Of a stretch of DNA of 64,000 nucleotides, positions 33,301-42,977 are shown piece by piece. The number at the start of each line of letters is the position of its first letter. Position 1 is the first letter of the stretch. This DNA comes from Pseudomonas sp. GTDB lineage: Bacteria; Pseudomonadota; Gammaproteobacteria; Pseudomonadales; Pseudomonadaceae. The stretch lies in NCBI RefSeq assembly GCF_002796985.1, contig NZ_PEKX01000007.1:1354284-1418283 (forward strand), in the 5' to 3' direction. The position numbers and the translations under genes are program-made. The notes beneath the pieces are model-generated. The model was not told the DNA's origin. It did not search any database and saw only the letters and a list, made by a program, of their open reading frames with translations.

Positions 33301-35949
33301 TCAGCAGTCCAGCGGGTTGGGTTTTTCCGGGTCGAGGTCGAACTTCGCGATGGCCTCGGCCACCACCTTCGGCTCGATGTCGCCACGGTCCGCCAGGGCT
33401 TCCAGCGCGGCGAGCACCACCCAGTGACGGTCTACCTCGAAGAAGTGGCGCAGCTTGGCGCGGGTGTCGCTGCGGCCGAAGCCGTCGGTGCCCAGCACCT
33501 TGTATTCCTTGGTCGGCACCCATTGGCGAATCTGTTCGGCGTAGACCTTCATGTAGTCGGTCGAGGCGACCACCGGTCCCTTGCGTCCGGACAGGCATTC
33601 TTCGACGTAGCTCTGTCGCGGCTTCTGCCCAGGGTGCAGGCGGTTCCAGCGCTCCACGGCCAGGCCATCGCGGCGCAGTTCGTTGAAGCTGGGCACCGAC
33701 CAGACGTCGGCACCGATGCCGAAGTCCTCGCGCAGGATCTTCGCCGCTGCCTCGACCTCACGCAGGATGGTGCCGGAGCCGAGCAACTGCACATGGTGCG
33801 CGGCAGCGCGGAGGTCCTCGAAGAGCAGGTACATGCCTTTGATGATGCCGGTCTCGGCGCCCTTGGGCAGCGGCGGGTGAGGGTAGTTCTCGTTCATCAC
33901 GGTGATGTAGTAGAAGACCTCCTGCTGCTCTTCCATCATCTGCCGCACGCCTTCCTGGATGATCACCGCCAGCTCGTAGGAGTAGGTCGGGTCATAGGTG
34001 CGGCAGTTGGGGATGACCGAGGCCAGCACATGGCTCTGGCCGTCCTCGTGCTGCAAGCCCTCGCCGTTGAGCGTGGTGCGTCCGGCGGTGCCGCCCAGCA
34101 GGAAGCCACGCGTCAGGCTGTCGCCGGCCGCCCAGGCGAGGTCGCCGATGCGCTGGAAGCCGAACATCGAGTAGAAGATGAAGAACGGCAGCATCGGTTG
34201 GCGGTAGTTGCTGTACGCCGTGCCGGCGGCGATGAAGGACGACATGGCGCCGGCCTCGGTGATGCCCTCTTCGAGGATCTGGCCCTTCTTGTCCTCGCGG
34301 TAGAACATCAGTTGTTCCTTGTCGACCGGCTCGTACAGCTGGCCCACCGAGGAATAGATGCCGAGCTGGCGGAACATGCCTTCCATGCCGAAGGTGCGGG
34401 CCTCATCGGGGATGATCGGCACGATGCGCTGGCCCAGCTCCTTGTCTTTGACCAGCTGCGAGAGGATCCGCACGAAGGCCATGGTGGTGGAAATCTCCCG
34501 GTCGCCGGAGCCGTCCAGCAGCGCCTTGAGCGTCTCCAGTGGCGGAGCCGGGATGCGCTGGCTGTTGCCGTGGCGGTGGGGCATGAAACCGCCCAGGGTA
34601 GAACGGCGCTCCTTCAGGTAACGCGCCTCCGCGCTGCCCTCCTCGGGCCGATAGAAGGGCAGCTTGGCAAGGTCCGCATCCTTGATCGGGATGTCGAAGC
34701 GGTCGCGGAAGGCGCGCAGGCTCTCCACATCGATCTCGTGGATGTTGTGCGCGATGTTCTTCGCTTCGCCCGTGCCGGTGCCATAGCCCTTGATGGTCTT
34801 GGCCAGCACCACGCTGGGCTGGCCCTTGTGGTGCACCGCTGCGTGGTAGGCCGCGTAGACCTTGTACGGGTCGTGGCCGCCGCGGTTGAGCTTCCAGATT
34901 TCCTCGTCGGAGAGGTCCTTGACCATTTCCAGCAGTTCCGGCCGCGTGCCGAAGAAGTGCTCGCGGACGTAGGCACCGTCCTTGGCCTTGTAGTTCTGAT
35001 AGTCGCCGTCCACCGCCGCGTCCATCCGCGCCTGCATCAGGCCGGCAGTATCCTTGGCGAACAGCGGGTCCCAGAAGCGACCCCAGAGCACCTTGATCAC
35101 GTTCCAGTTGGCGCCGCGGAATACGCCCTCCAGCTCCTGGATGATCTTGCCGTTGCCGCGCACCGGGCCATCCAGGCGCTGCAGGTTGCAGTTCACCACG
35201 AAGATCAGGTTGTCGAGCTTCTCGCGCCCGGCCAGTGAAATTGCACCGAGGGATTCCGGCTCATCGGTTTCGCCATCGCCGAGGAAGCACCAGACCTTCT
35301 GCTTGCCGGCGGGAATGAAGCCGCGGCTCTCCAGGTACTTCATGAAGCGCGCCTGGTAGATCGCCTGGATCGGCCCAAGCCCCATGGACACCGTGGGGAA
35401 CTGCCAGAAGTGCGGCATCAGCCGGGGGTGCGGATAGGAGGGGATGCCCTTGCCGTCCACCTCCTGGCGGAAGTTCACCAGTTGCTCGTCGGTCAGCAGG
35501 CCTTCGATGTAGGCGCGGGCGTAGATGCCGGGGCAAGCGTGGCCCTGGAAGTAGATCAGGTCACCGGCGTGCTCCTCGGTGGGGCCGTTGAAGAAGTAGT
35601 TGAAACCGATGTCGTAGAGGGTCGCCGAAGAGGCGAAGGTGGAGATGTGCCCGCCCAGCGACGGGTCCTTGTGGTTGGCGCGCATCACCATGGCCAGTGC
35701 GTTCCAGCGTACCAGTGAGCGGATGCGTCGCTCCATGAACAGGTCGCCCGGCATACGGGCCTCGTGGCCCACCGGGATGGTGTTGCGGTAGGGCGTGGTG
35801 ATGGCGTAGGGCAATTGCGTGCCGGTTCGGCTGGCCAGCTCGCCGAGGCGAGTCATCAGGTAGTGGGCGCGCTCTTCGCCTTCTTTTTCCAGTACGGATT
35901 CCAGCGCGTCCAGCCATTCCTGGGTTTCGACGGGGTCGATATCGTGCAT
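33301..35949 (-). CDS. aceE: Pyruvate dehydrogenase E1 component (homodimeric)
   Basis: Thiamine-diphosphate-dependent decarboxylation of pyruvate, first step of the PDH complex. At 882 residues it has the length of the gamma-proteobacterial single-chain E1. The ThDP motif begins GDGETDEPES (near residue 230), with the NLQRLDGPVRGNGKI partner segment. It is the first gene of the aceE-aceF operon. The dihydrolipoamide dehydrogenase gene is not in the window. Confidence 0.97.
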   Translation of the reverse strand: MHDIDPVETQEWLDALESVLEKEGEERAHYLMTRLGELASRTGTQLPYAITTPYRNTIPVGHEARMPGDLFMERRIRSLVRWNALAMVMRANHKDPSLGGHISTFASSATLYDIGFNYFFNGPTEEHAGDLIYFQGHACPGIYARAYIEGLLTDEQLVNFRQEVDGKGIPSYPHPRLMPHFWQFPTVSMGLGPIQAIYQARFMKYLESRGFIPAGKQKVWCFLGDGETDEPESLGAISLAGREKLDNLIFVVNCNLQRLDGPVRGNGKIIQELEGVFRGANWNVIKVLWGRFWDPLFAKDTAGLMQARMDAAVDGDYQNYKAKDGAYVREHFFGTRPELLEMVKDLSDEEIWKLNRGGHDPYKVYAAYHAAVHHKGQPSVVLAKTIKGYGTGTGEAKNIAHNIHEIDVESLRAFRDRFDIPIKDADLAKLPFYRPEEGSAEARYLKERRSTLGGFMPHRHGNSQRIPAPPLETLKALLDGSGDREISTTMAFVRILSQLVKDKELGQRIVPIIPDEARTFGMEGMFRQLGIYSSVGQLYEPVDKEQLMFYREDKKGQILEEGITEAGAMSSFIAAGTAYSNYRQPMLPFFIFYSMFGFQRIGDLAWAAGDSLTRGFLLGGTAGRTTLNGEGLQHEDGQSHVLASVIPNCRTYDPTYSYELAVIIQEGVRQMMEEQQEVFYYITVMNENYPHPPLPKGAETGIIKGMYLLFEDLRAAAHHVQLLGSGTILREVEAAAKILREDFGIGADVWSVPSFNELRRDGLAVERWNRLHPGQKPRQSYVEECLSGRKGPVVASTDYMKVYAEQIRQWVPTKEYKVLGTDGFGRSDTRAKLRHFFEVDRHWVVLAALEALADRGDIEPKVVAEAIAKFDLDPEKPNPLDC

Positions 35950-36149
35950 GGTCAGAGATCCTGGTTACGGGGTCGGCTCTACGCAATGCCGGCTCCGGGC
36001 CAGGTACTCATTCGATTTGGCGCAGTGGGCGGCAACCCTCGTGAGGCCACCGCGCTGCCGCCGGCACGCGCGTGTGGCTATAGAGCTTAGACAGCTCTGA
36101 CGCAGGCGCCTGCCCGGCTCGTCGTGTCAGGACGTCGCAGTGGGCTCCA

Positions 36150-37130
36150 TCAGGGTTTGCCGCGCACCGAGTCGCGTCTCAGGTCATCGCCGCGGCTCCA
36201 CTGCGCCGCCACCAGCCGGTCACGACCGGACTGCTTGGCCTGGTAGAGCAGACGGTCGACCGCCGCGACGAAGTCCAGCGGGCGGTCGCTGGCGGCCGGC
36301 ACGGCGGTGCCGACACCCAGGCTGATGGTCAGCCGCTCGGAGATGGCTGACTTCGCGTGGGCGACCTGCTGCTCGCGCAGTACGCCGCGGCAGCGTTCGG
36401 CGATCTGACGGGCGGCCTCGCTGTCCGTCTCCGGCAGCACCAACACGAACTCCTCGCCGCCGAAACGTGCGATGAAGTCCCGTGGGCGGTGCAGGGCGCC
36501 GGCCAGGGCCTTGCCCACGGTGCGCAGGCAGTCGTCGCCCTGGATGTGCCCGTAGTGATCGTTGAACTGCTTGAAGTAGTCGATATCCAGCAGCACCAGT
36601 GACAGCGGCTGGCCGCTGCGCTGGGCACTGCCCCATTCGGTATCCAGCACCGAATCGAACATGCGCCGGTTGGCCACGCCGGTCAGGCCGTCCTTGTAGG
36701 AGTACTCCTCCAGTTGGCGTTGCAGCAGGATCAGTTGCTCCTCCGCGCGCTTGCGCTCGCTGATGTCGAACATGAAGCCCACCAGCGACTCCACCTCGCC
36801 GTTGTCGTCACGCACCACATGCACCACATCGCGAATCCACACGTAGTCGCCGGAAGAGGTGAGGGCGCGGTAGTCGGCCTCATGGTCGGTGCCTTCGCGG
36901 GACTGCGTCACGCAGAAGTCCACCACGCGCTCACGGTCTTCCGGGTGCATGCGTTCAGCCCAGTCGTTGGCGCTAGCCCAACTGGCCTGGCTCCAGCCCA
37001 GCAGCGCTTCGATCTGCGGGCCGATGTAGGCGAAGGTCATGGTTTTCCAGTCGATCTTCCACGGAATGGCGCGGGTGGATTCGAGCAGGGTCTGGTAGAC
37101 GGGATTTTCCGGGGAGGCGTCGTACGGCAT
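36150..37130 (-). CDS. PAS-GGDEF diguanylate cyclase
   Basis: Predicted cytosolic c-di-GMP synthase, 326 residues. A PAS/PAC sensor domain occupies about residues 15-128 (ending VGFMFDISERKRAEE), then the GGDEF domain (about 145-305) with an intact GGEEF signature (224-228) and an inhibitory I-site RPRD (215-218) five residues before it. No membrane segment is seen. It is a stand-alone gene; the PAS ligand is unknown. Intact active site implies a working cyclase with product inhibition. Confidence 0.9.
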   Translation of the reverse strand: MPYDASPENPVYQTLLESTRAIPWKIDWKTMTFAYIGPQIEALLGWSQASWASANDWAERMHPEDRERVVDFCVTQSREGTDHEADYRALTSSGDYVWIRDVVHVVRDDNGEVESLVGFMFDISERKRAEEQLILLQRQLEEYSYKDGLTGVANRRMFDSVLDTEWGSAQRSGQPLSLVLLDIDYFKQFNDHYGHIQGDDCLRTVGKALAGALHRPRDFIARFGGEEFVLVLPETDSEAARQIAERCRGVLREQQVAHAKSAISERLTISLGVGTAVPAASDRPLDFVAAVDRLLYQAKQSGRDRLVAAQWSRGDDLRRDSVRGKP

Positions 37131-37428
37131 GGCGGCGTTCCACTAATGGCACTGTGCCGTGTTTCTACCACGAAAGCGATGAAGCCAAACCGACCGATTG
37201 CGCCACACCGCCTCACGGAAAGCGGCGCGGTGACAAACGGTCGTACTTCACAGATACGGATTCTTCAGTAATTCATAACGGGATCTTCACGAATCCGGGG
37301 ATAGGGTTTGCATGCCCGCCATCTGACAACCCCGCAGTGCGATGGACATCCCAGGGATGGGTCGGGCCTCTCTCCTTTCCAGGAGGGAAACGGATAGCGG
37401 ACCTCATTCCTGTAGTACGGCCGGACCT

Positions 37429-38073
37429 ATGCCCATCCCGAAGTTCCTCCATTCACTGTCCCGCGGCTGGCTGTCGTTGCTGGCGATCGTGCCTGTCATC
37501 GCCCTGCTGAGTGGCTTCCTGCCGCTGGACTTCTCGCGGCCCACGCCTTTGGTGGGAGACGCCCAGCGCCAGGCGGAGCTGCGCGCACACTGGCAGCGGG
37601 GCGACCTGATCGTGCTGGTGCGCCATGCCGAGCGTTGCGACCGCTCCAGCGCGCCCTGCATGGGCAACGTCGATGGCATCACCGTGCGGGGAGGCGAGAA
37701 CGCCCGTGAAATCGGCCAGGATTTCGCCGCGCTGGGCCTGGCCAACGCCGACATCCTCAGCAGCGAACAGATCCGCGCCGTGCAGACCGCCACCTCGATG
37801 TTCGGCCAGGCCCCGCAAGAGCAGGAGTGGTTGTACAACTGCGAAGGCTCGATGCTCAGCCGGGCCCTTCAGCACAAGGTTGCGCACCGCAACCTGATCC
37901 TGGTGACCCACAGCGAATGCATCGAGGACCTCGAACATTCGGTGAGCGTGAAAGACCCGGCGACACCTGACTACACGTCGACGCTCTTCGTGCTCAGTGA
38001 GCAGGACCAGCCGCCGCGTCTGCTCGGCTACCTCGACGCGGACCAGTGGCCGCTGAACGTCAGCGAGCGCTGA
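37429..38073 (+). CDS. Histidine phosphatase family protein with N-terminal membrane anchor
   Basis: Predicted phosphatase of the phosphoglycerate-mutase-like superfamily, 214 residues. The N-terminus is hydrophobic (residues 14-31, SLLAIVPVIALLSGFLPL), so the protein is probably anchored facing the periplasm. The catalytic motif is VRHAERCD (R65, H66) and the second histidine is in LVTHSEC. It resembles the Ais/LpxT-neighbour phosphatases acting on envelope substrates, but the substrate is unknown. The start at 37429 lacks a strong ribosome site; an upstream in-frame ATG at 37342 would add 29 residues. The 3' end overlaps the convergent gene by 14 bases. Confidence 0.75.
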   Translation: MPIPKFLHSLSRGWLSLLAIVPVIALLSGFLPLDFSRPTPLVGDAQRQAELRAHWQRGDLIVLVRHAERCDRSSAPCMGNVDGITVRGGENAREIGQDFAALGLANADILSSEQIRAVQTATSMFGQAPQEQEWLYNCEGSMLSRALQHKVAHRNLILVTHSECIEDLEHSVSVKDPATPDYTSTLFVLSEQDQPPRLLGYLDADQWPLNVSER

Positions 38074-38647
38074 TCTGACTGGGTGTGGCGCCCAGGCGGT
38101 AGCGCTGCAACTCCTGCGGAGTCAGCACGCGCATGCGCTGCGGGTCGATGCCCTGCATGGTGTCGGCCAGTTCCAGCGGGATGTCCATGTCGCGCAAGTA
38201 GGTGCGGGCGTTGTAGCTGCCCGCCGCCTGGGACGAATCCCCAGCGGGGTAGTACGGGCGATGCAGCCCGACGTAGCCGCGCACCGTGCGGTGCTTGCCG
38301 GCGGCCAGCAGGTAGACACAGGAGCCCTGGCAGACACTGTTGGTCGGCACCAGCGTCTCGAAGCCGGATTCGCGCAGCAGGCGGCCCATCTTGATCGACT
38401 CCGCCGCGCTGCCACCGATGCTGTCCAGCAACGCCACCTTGCGCGCGAACTTGCCGGGGTTGGCCAGCAGCCCCTTGAACAGACGCTCGTAGTCGCCTGG
38501 AGCAATGTCCTCGCTGATGCGGACCGCCAGCACCTCGCCAACCTTGGAATGCTGCACCGGCTTCACCTCGACTTGGGCGAAGGCCTGGCTGGAGCCCATC
38601 GCAGTGGTGAAAAGCGCAGTGGCGCAGAGTAGGGCGGCGCGAAGCAT
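38060..38647 (-). CDS. Exported ClpP-fold-like protein (COG3904 type)
   Basis: Predicted periplasmic protein of 195 residues. The signal peptide (1-24, ALFTTAMGSSQAFAQ) precedes a domain that resembles ClpP/crotonase-like periplasmic proteins: LLDSIGGSAAESIKMGRLL is the glycine-rich oxyanion strand and SVCQGSCVYLLAAG holds the serine of the presumed active site, followed by VGLHRPY. Proteolytic activity is not shown. It is convergent with the histidine phosphatase, overlapping by 14 bases. Confidence 0.65.
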   Translation of the reverse strand: MLRAALLCATALFTTAMGSSQAFAQVEVKPVQHSKVGEVLAVRISEDIAPGDYERLFKGLLANPGKFARKVALLDSIGGSAAESIKMGRLLRESGFETLVPTNSVCQGSCVYLLAAGKHRTVRGYVGLHRPYYPAGDSSQAAGSYNARTYLRDMDIPLELADTMQGIDPQRMRVLTPQELQRYRLGATPSQISAR

Positions 38648-38719
38648 TGAGGCTGAATCCTGAGCGAGCGTTGTAGGAAGGCGCTGAAGATACCTTGATC
38701 CGCGCCGTCCGTCAGCCCG

Positions 38720-39094
38720 TCAGCCGGCCTTCAGGCAGGTACGCAACAGGCGGCGCACCGACTTGTTCACGCGGCGACGCTCCAGCTCTTCGGGGGCGAA
38801 CCAGCGGCAGTCGGCAATTTCGTTCTGCGGGGTGGGCTGTTGCGCCGGGTCGACCGGCGTCTCGAATACGTAGTGCAGCGTCTGGTACAGCTCCAGCGGC
38901 GCCACGTAGTTCATCTGCTCGATGGCCAGCCCGGTTTCCTCGATCAGCTCGCGAATGGCGGCCTGGCCGGGGCGTTCGTCGGCCTCGATGCGGCCGCCGG
39001 GAAGGTTCCACTTCGACTTGGACTTGCGCACGAAGAGGATCTTGTCGTCGAGGCGGCAGATAACGGTCGCGCGTTCCTTCAGCGACTTACCCAT
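38720..39094 (-). CDS. Nudix hydrolase
   Basis: Small pyrophosphohydrolase of 124 residues. The Nudix box GRIEADERPGQAAIRELIEETG (residues near 33-55) is complete, with the REx2EE core that binds magnesium. The nucleotide substrate is not predictable. It is on its own, upstream of the ClpP-like gene on the same strand with a 72-base gap. Confidence 0.87.
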   Translation of the reverse strand: MGKSLKERATVICRLDDKILFVRKSKSKWNLPGGRIEADERPGQAAIRELIEETGLAIEQMNYVAPLELYQTLHYVFETPVDPAQQPTPQNEIADCRWFAPEELERRRVNKSVRRLLRTCLKAG

Positions 39095-39339
39095 GGCGAC
39101 ACCTCCGCGACAAAACAGTTACCTTGGCAAGCATAGACAACTACCGGAAAACTCAAGTTGGATGAAGTGGTTACGAACACAATGTCGACAAATGGTAAGG
39201 ATTTGTTGTCGGACGTGTCTGTAAGGGGAATCCCAATTCACTGATTCAGATTTCCGACTCACTGGTATCTGGATCGGCCAGGCCGCTTTTCTGACGTGCG
39301 ATCTTTCTGCTGCACCTGCGGGATACCTGGTTGGAGGGT

Positions 39340-40245
39340 TCAGGACATGTCGCTTTTCTCGAACTCCTCGCTGAGAAAATCCAACAAGGTTCGTACCGAT
39401 GGCAGCAGGCCGCGTCGCGAGGGAAATACTGCGTGGACCACGCCGGTCCGCGGTGCCCAGTCCGGCAGCAGGTTCACCAGTTGGCCGTTGTTCAGGTCAT
39501 CGCACACCACCACGGCGGGTATGTGCACCGCGCCAGCGCCCGCAAGCGCCGCCTGACGCAGGGCAACCAGATCGTCGGTGACCATTCGCGGCCGATGGCG
39601 CACCTGCGCACTCGCGCCCTTGGGGCCGTCCAGTTGCCAGAGATACTCGCGCTGTACGGCGCCCCAGTGCAGCGTCGGCAGCGCTGCCACATCCGCGGGC
39701 GTCGGCCGTGTCGGCAGGCGCTCGCGTAGCGCCGGGGTCCCCACCACCCTTTGGCGGCTTTCGCCCAGCACCTTCATCACCAGGTCGCTGCTTTCCAGCG
39801 GCGGAAAGCGTACCCGCAGGGCGATATCGATACCTTCCTGGATCAGGTCCACCTGGCGGTTGGTGCTCTGCACATGCAGCTCCACCAGCGGGTACTGCAC
39901 CATGAAGCGCGCCAGCATCGGGCCGACCCAGAAGTTCAGCAGCGCCGTAGGGCAACTCAGGTTCACTACCCCGCGCGGCTCCGAGCGGTGCTGCTCGATG
40001 GCCTCGGTGGCGGCCGCCGCTTCCACCAGCATCGCCACGCAGTGCCGGTAGAACACCTGGCCGATCTCGGTCACCGAGAAATGCCGCGTCGAACGCTGGA
40101 TCAGGCGTACACCCAGGCGTTCCTCCAGCGCGGCGATGCGCCGGCTGAGTTTCGACTTCGGCTGGTCCAGGGCGCGGCCGGCCGGGGTGAAGCCGCCGTG
40201 CTCCACCACCTGGGCGAAGTAGTAGAGGTCGTTGAGATCGTCCAT
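39340..40245 (-). CDS. LysR-family regulator, divergent from pirin
   Basis: DNA-binding regulator of 301 residues with N-terminal winged helix-turn-helix (FTPAGRALDQPKSKLSRRIAALE) and an effector domain of the CrgA/AaeR-like subgroup. The ATG at 40245 is preferred, with GAGGAA at eight bases; an ATG five codons upstream is possible. Divergent placement from the pirin and isochorismatase-like genes, 101 bases away, suggests it controls them. Confidence 0.88.
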   Translation of the reverse strand: MDDLNDLYYFAQVVEHGGFTPAGRALDQPKSKLSRRIAALEERLGVRLIQRSTRHFSVTEIGQVFYRHCVAMLVEAAAATEAIEQHRSEPRGVVNLSCPTALLNFWVGPMLARFMVQYPLVELHVQSTNRQVDLIQEGIDIALRVRFPPLESSDLVMKVLGESRQRVVGTPALRERLPTRPTPADVAALPTLHWGAVQREYLWQLDGPKGASAQVRHRPRMVTDDLVALRQAALAGAGAVHIPAVVVCDDLNNGQLVNLLPDWAPRTGVVHAVFPSRRGLLPSVRTLLDFLSEEFEKSDMS

Positions 40246-40346
40246 TTCGGTGTTCCTCATGTGGAACACTGATAGTAGTTTTTGCCGTCTACCGCCGCAA
40301 TTGTTGCGCCCGTATCTTTGCCTCCATGCACTACAGGAGGCACCCC

Positions 40347-41213
40347 ATGAAACAGATTCTTGGCATTTACAGCGCCGCCCGGCCGCACTGGGTTGGCGAC
40401 GGTTTTCCGGTTCGCACACTGTTTTCCTACGACAGCCTGGGCGAGCACCTCAGCCCCTTCCTGCTGCTCGATCACGCCGGCCCCCACGCCTTCGGCCCCA
40501 GCACGGCGCGCCGTGGTGTCGGCCAGCATCCGCACCGAGGGTTCGAGACCGTGACCCTGGTCTACGAAGGTGAACTGGAGCACCGCGACTCCAGCGGCGG
40601 TGGTGGCCGCATCGGCCCCGGCGACGTGCAGTGGATGACCGCGGGTGACGGCATCCTCCACGAGGAATACCACTCGCCGGACTTCGCCCGCGATGGCGGC
40701 AACCTGCACATGGCCCAGCTCTGGGTGAACCTGCCGGCACGCCACAAGCGCACCGCGCCGGCCTACCAGACGCTGCTGGCCGGCGACATACCGCGCATCG
40801 ACCTGGCCGATGGCGCCGGCAGCCTGCGGGTGATCGCCGGTGACTACGCCGGCCATGCCGGCCCGGCCCACACCTTCAGCCCGCTGGATGTCTGGGACCT
40901 GCGCCTGCAACCGGGCCACCCGCTGGAACTGGCCGTCAAGGCCGGGCGCAACACCGCCCTGGTGGTGCTGCGCGGCAATGTCCGGCTGGGCAGTGGTGAA
41001 GCGCTGCGCGAAGGCCAGTTGGCGCTGTTCGACCGGCGCGGCGACAGCCTGCTGCTCGAAGCCGAGAGCGACGCCCTGGTGCTGCTGCTCAGCGGCGAGC
41101 CGCTGAACGAGCCCATCGTTGGCTACGGCCCCTTCGTGATGAACAGCGAAAGCGAAATCCGGCAGGCCATCGACGACGTTCAGCACGGACGTTTCGGACA
41201 GATGACCCGCTGA
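40347..41213 (+). CDS. Pirin family protein
   Basis: Bicupin protein of 288 residues, family members of which act as quercetin dioxygenases or as metal-dependent regulators. The N-terminal cupin motif HPHRGFETVTLVYEGELEHRDS and the GPGDVQWMTAG stretch are those of pirin, with metal ligands H and E. The start at 40347 has AGGAGG at ideal spacing. Upstream of a YcaC-like hydrolase on the same strand (gap 97 bases) and divergent from a LysR gene. Confidence 0.88.
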   Translation: MKQILGIYSAARPHWVGDGFPVRTLFSYDSLGEHLSPFLLLDHAGPHAFGPSTARRGVGQHPHRGFETVTLVYEGELEHRDSSGGGGRIGPGDVQWMTAGDGILHEEYHSPDFARDGGNLHMAQLWVNLPARHKRTAPAYQTLLAGDIPRIDLADGAGSLRVIAGDYAGHAGPAHTFSPLDVWDLRLQPGHPLELAVKAGRNTALVVLRGNVRLGSGEALREGQLALFDRRGDSLLLEAESDALVLLLSGEPLNEPIVGYGPFVMNSESEIRQAIDDVQHGRFGQMTR

Positions 41214-41310
41214 TCTCACACCCCGGACTCAGGCGTCGCCTGGGCTGGATGAACACCTGCGCAGGGAGCGCGGGTCACGCGGGCTGGATGCCCTCCCAGG
41301 AGAACTCGAC

Positions 41311-41997
41311 ATGAGCAACTTTTCTCAGATTGCCAACTTCAACGGCCAGCGTCCGGTGATCGACCCCGACGACACCGCCATGCTGCTCATCGACCACCAG
41401 AGTGGCCTGTTCCAGACGGTCAAGGACATGCCCATGACCGAGCTGCGCAACAACGCCATCACCCTGGCCAGGATCGCCACCCTGGCGAAGATCCCGGTGA
41501 TCACCACCGCCTCGGTGCCACAGGGCCCCAACGGCCCGCTGATCCCCGAGATCCATGAGGCGGCGCCACACGCGACATACGTGGCGCGTAAAGGCGAGAT
41601 CAACGCCTGGGACAACCCCGAATTCGTAGCTGCCGTGCAAGCCACCGGCAAGAAGACCCTGGTCATTGCCGGCACCATCACCAGCGTGTGCATGGCCTTC
41701 CCGGCGATTGCCGCGGTCAACGCCGGCTACCGGGTATTCGCCGTGATCGATGCTTCCGGCACCTATTCCAAAGCCGCGCAGGAAATCACCCTGGCCCGCG
41801 TCGTCCAGGCCGGCGTGGTGCCCATGGACACCGCCGCCGTGGCTTCGGAAATCCAGCGCACCTGGAACCGCCCCGACGCCGCGCAGTGGGCCGAAGCCTA
41901 CAGCCTGATCTTCCCGCACTATCGCCTGCTGATCGAAAGCTACACCAAGGCCCAGCAGGTGGTGACCGAGCACGAAGTGCTGGACTCCCAGCGCTGA
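41311..41997 (+). CDS. Isochorismatase-family cysteine hydrolase (YcaC-like)
   Basis: Predicted octameric cytosolic hydrolase of 228 residues. The family triad is visible: D28 in LLIDHQ, K94 in ARKGEINAW, C127 in SVCMAF. The length and sequence resemble YcaC of E. coli and its P. aeruginosa relative, whose substrate is unknown. It lies downstream of the pirin gene and is probably co-regulated by the LysR protein. An AGGAG-like site precedes it. Confidence 0.87.
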   Translation: MSNFSQIANFNGQRPVIDPDDTAMLLIDHQSGLFQTVKDMPMTELRNNAITLARIATLAKIPVITTASVPQGPNGPLIPEIHEAAPHATYVARKGEINAWDNPEFVAAVQATGKKTLVIAGTITSVCMAFPAIAAVNAGYRVFAVIDASGTYSKAAQEITLARVVQAGVVPMDTAAVASEIQRTWNRPDAAQWAEAYSLIFPHYRLLIESYTKAQQVVTEHEVLDSQR

Positions 41998-42119
41998 GTC
42001 CGCTTGCCCGGCTCCGGCCGGGCTTTCCCTGCAATAACGACCTGCCATGAGCAAGCCCTACGCCTGTCTCGACAAGACCCGGACCGCCGCAGGGGAGTTG
42101 CCTGCGGCGGCTCGGCGAT

Positions 42120-42614
42120 TCATTTCGGATAGCGATAGTGGCGCACGCCCGGCGTAATGCCCTGCTTGCCGAGCGACCACTGCGGCACGCCATGCCGCGC
42201 CTCCTGTAACAACTGGAAGAAGCGGATCAGAAAGCCTGCCTCGAAGCAGGCGCGCTTCTTGCCCGCCGGGAAGCGCAGGCGCGCGTTGAACAATGCATTC
42301 CATGGCGCGGCCTGGTTGTCCGGAGCCAGGCTGTTCTGCGCCTCGAGCATGCCGATGCGCAGCAGGTCGAGATGGTAGGCCTGTGTCGGTGTCAGGGGGA
42401 TACGCCGGCAGTAGGGCGTTGCGGGGATTTCCCGAATGTTGCTCAGTACCTGCAAGTGAGCCAGCCAGAAGCCGCTCTCGAGGTGGTCCTGCACGCTGGC
42501 GAGCAGTGCCAGGAGATGAGGGTCGCGGTATTGCCGCAGGAGCGGGCGCATCGAGTCGATGGCCTGCATGGCGGCGCTGTAATGGGTCGTGGCCGAATCG
42601 GTGGCGGCGCTCAT
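42120..42614 (-). CDS. Unknown protein, second gene of a two-gene operon
   Basis: A 164-residue protein of unrecognised family, mostly helical, without signal or membrane segment (SAAMQAIDSMRPLLRQYRDPHLLALLASV start). Its ATG overlaps the stop of the upstream gene (ATGA, 42614-42611), so the two are translationally coupled. Codon use is like that of neighbours. Nothing in it suggests a catalytic site. Confidence 0.7.
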   Translation of the reverse strand: MSAATDSATTHYSAAMQAIDSMRPLLRQYRDPHLLALLASVQDHLESGFWLAHLQVLSNIREIPATPYCRRIPLTPTQAYHLDLLRIGMLEAQNSLAPDNQAAPWNALFNARLRFPAGKKRACFEAGFLIRFFQLLQEARHGVPQWSLGKQGITPGVRHYRYPK

Positions 42615-42892
42615 CGGTCTGCGGGCCCCGCTTTGTAGCCGGGGCGCTCCAGGGCCAGCTCATAGAGTTGGCGGGCTTCGCTGGCCAGTGGGGCGAGGGC
42701 GGAGGCGAAGCGGGAGGTGGCGTGCAGGAGGCCACGATCGTTGTCGTCTTCCATCAGTCGCAGGAGGTCTTCGACTGCCGTCAGGCGGCGCAGGGCCGCT
42801 TCACGCAGGTGTGCGGCGGGGGCCAGGGCGTTGATGAAGAGGACTTCCTCGCCGAACTGGCCGGTGAGGGGGACGGGGAGGAATTCACGCAT
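42611..42892 (-). CDS. Small helical protein, DUF3077/DUF6124-like, first gene of a two-gene operon
   Basis: A 93-residue protein with a short N-terminal part and a helical remainder (LRRLTAVEDLLRLMEDD, ASALAPLASEARQLYELAL). The layout resembles the small Pseudomonas proteins of the DUF3077/DUF6124 type, whose function is unknown; the family match is by eye only. The ribosome site GGAGGT is strong. Upstream lies a folded leader candidate (42978-43162). Confidence 0.65.
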   Translation of the reverse strand: MREFLPVPLTGQFGEEVLFINALAPAAHLREAALRRLTAVEDLLRLMEDDNDRGLLHATSRFASALAPLASEARQLYELALERPGYKAGPADR

Positions 42893-42977
42893 GGGGTACC
42901 TCCGGGGAGGTGTGGCGCGGGGTGTGGTGGTGCGCGGGGGAGAAAGGGGGATAGTTCATGTCAGCCACTACTTGGTC

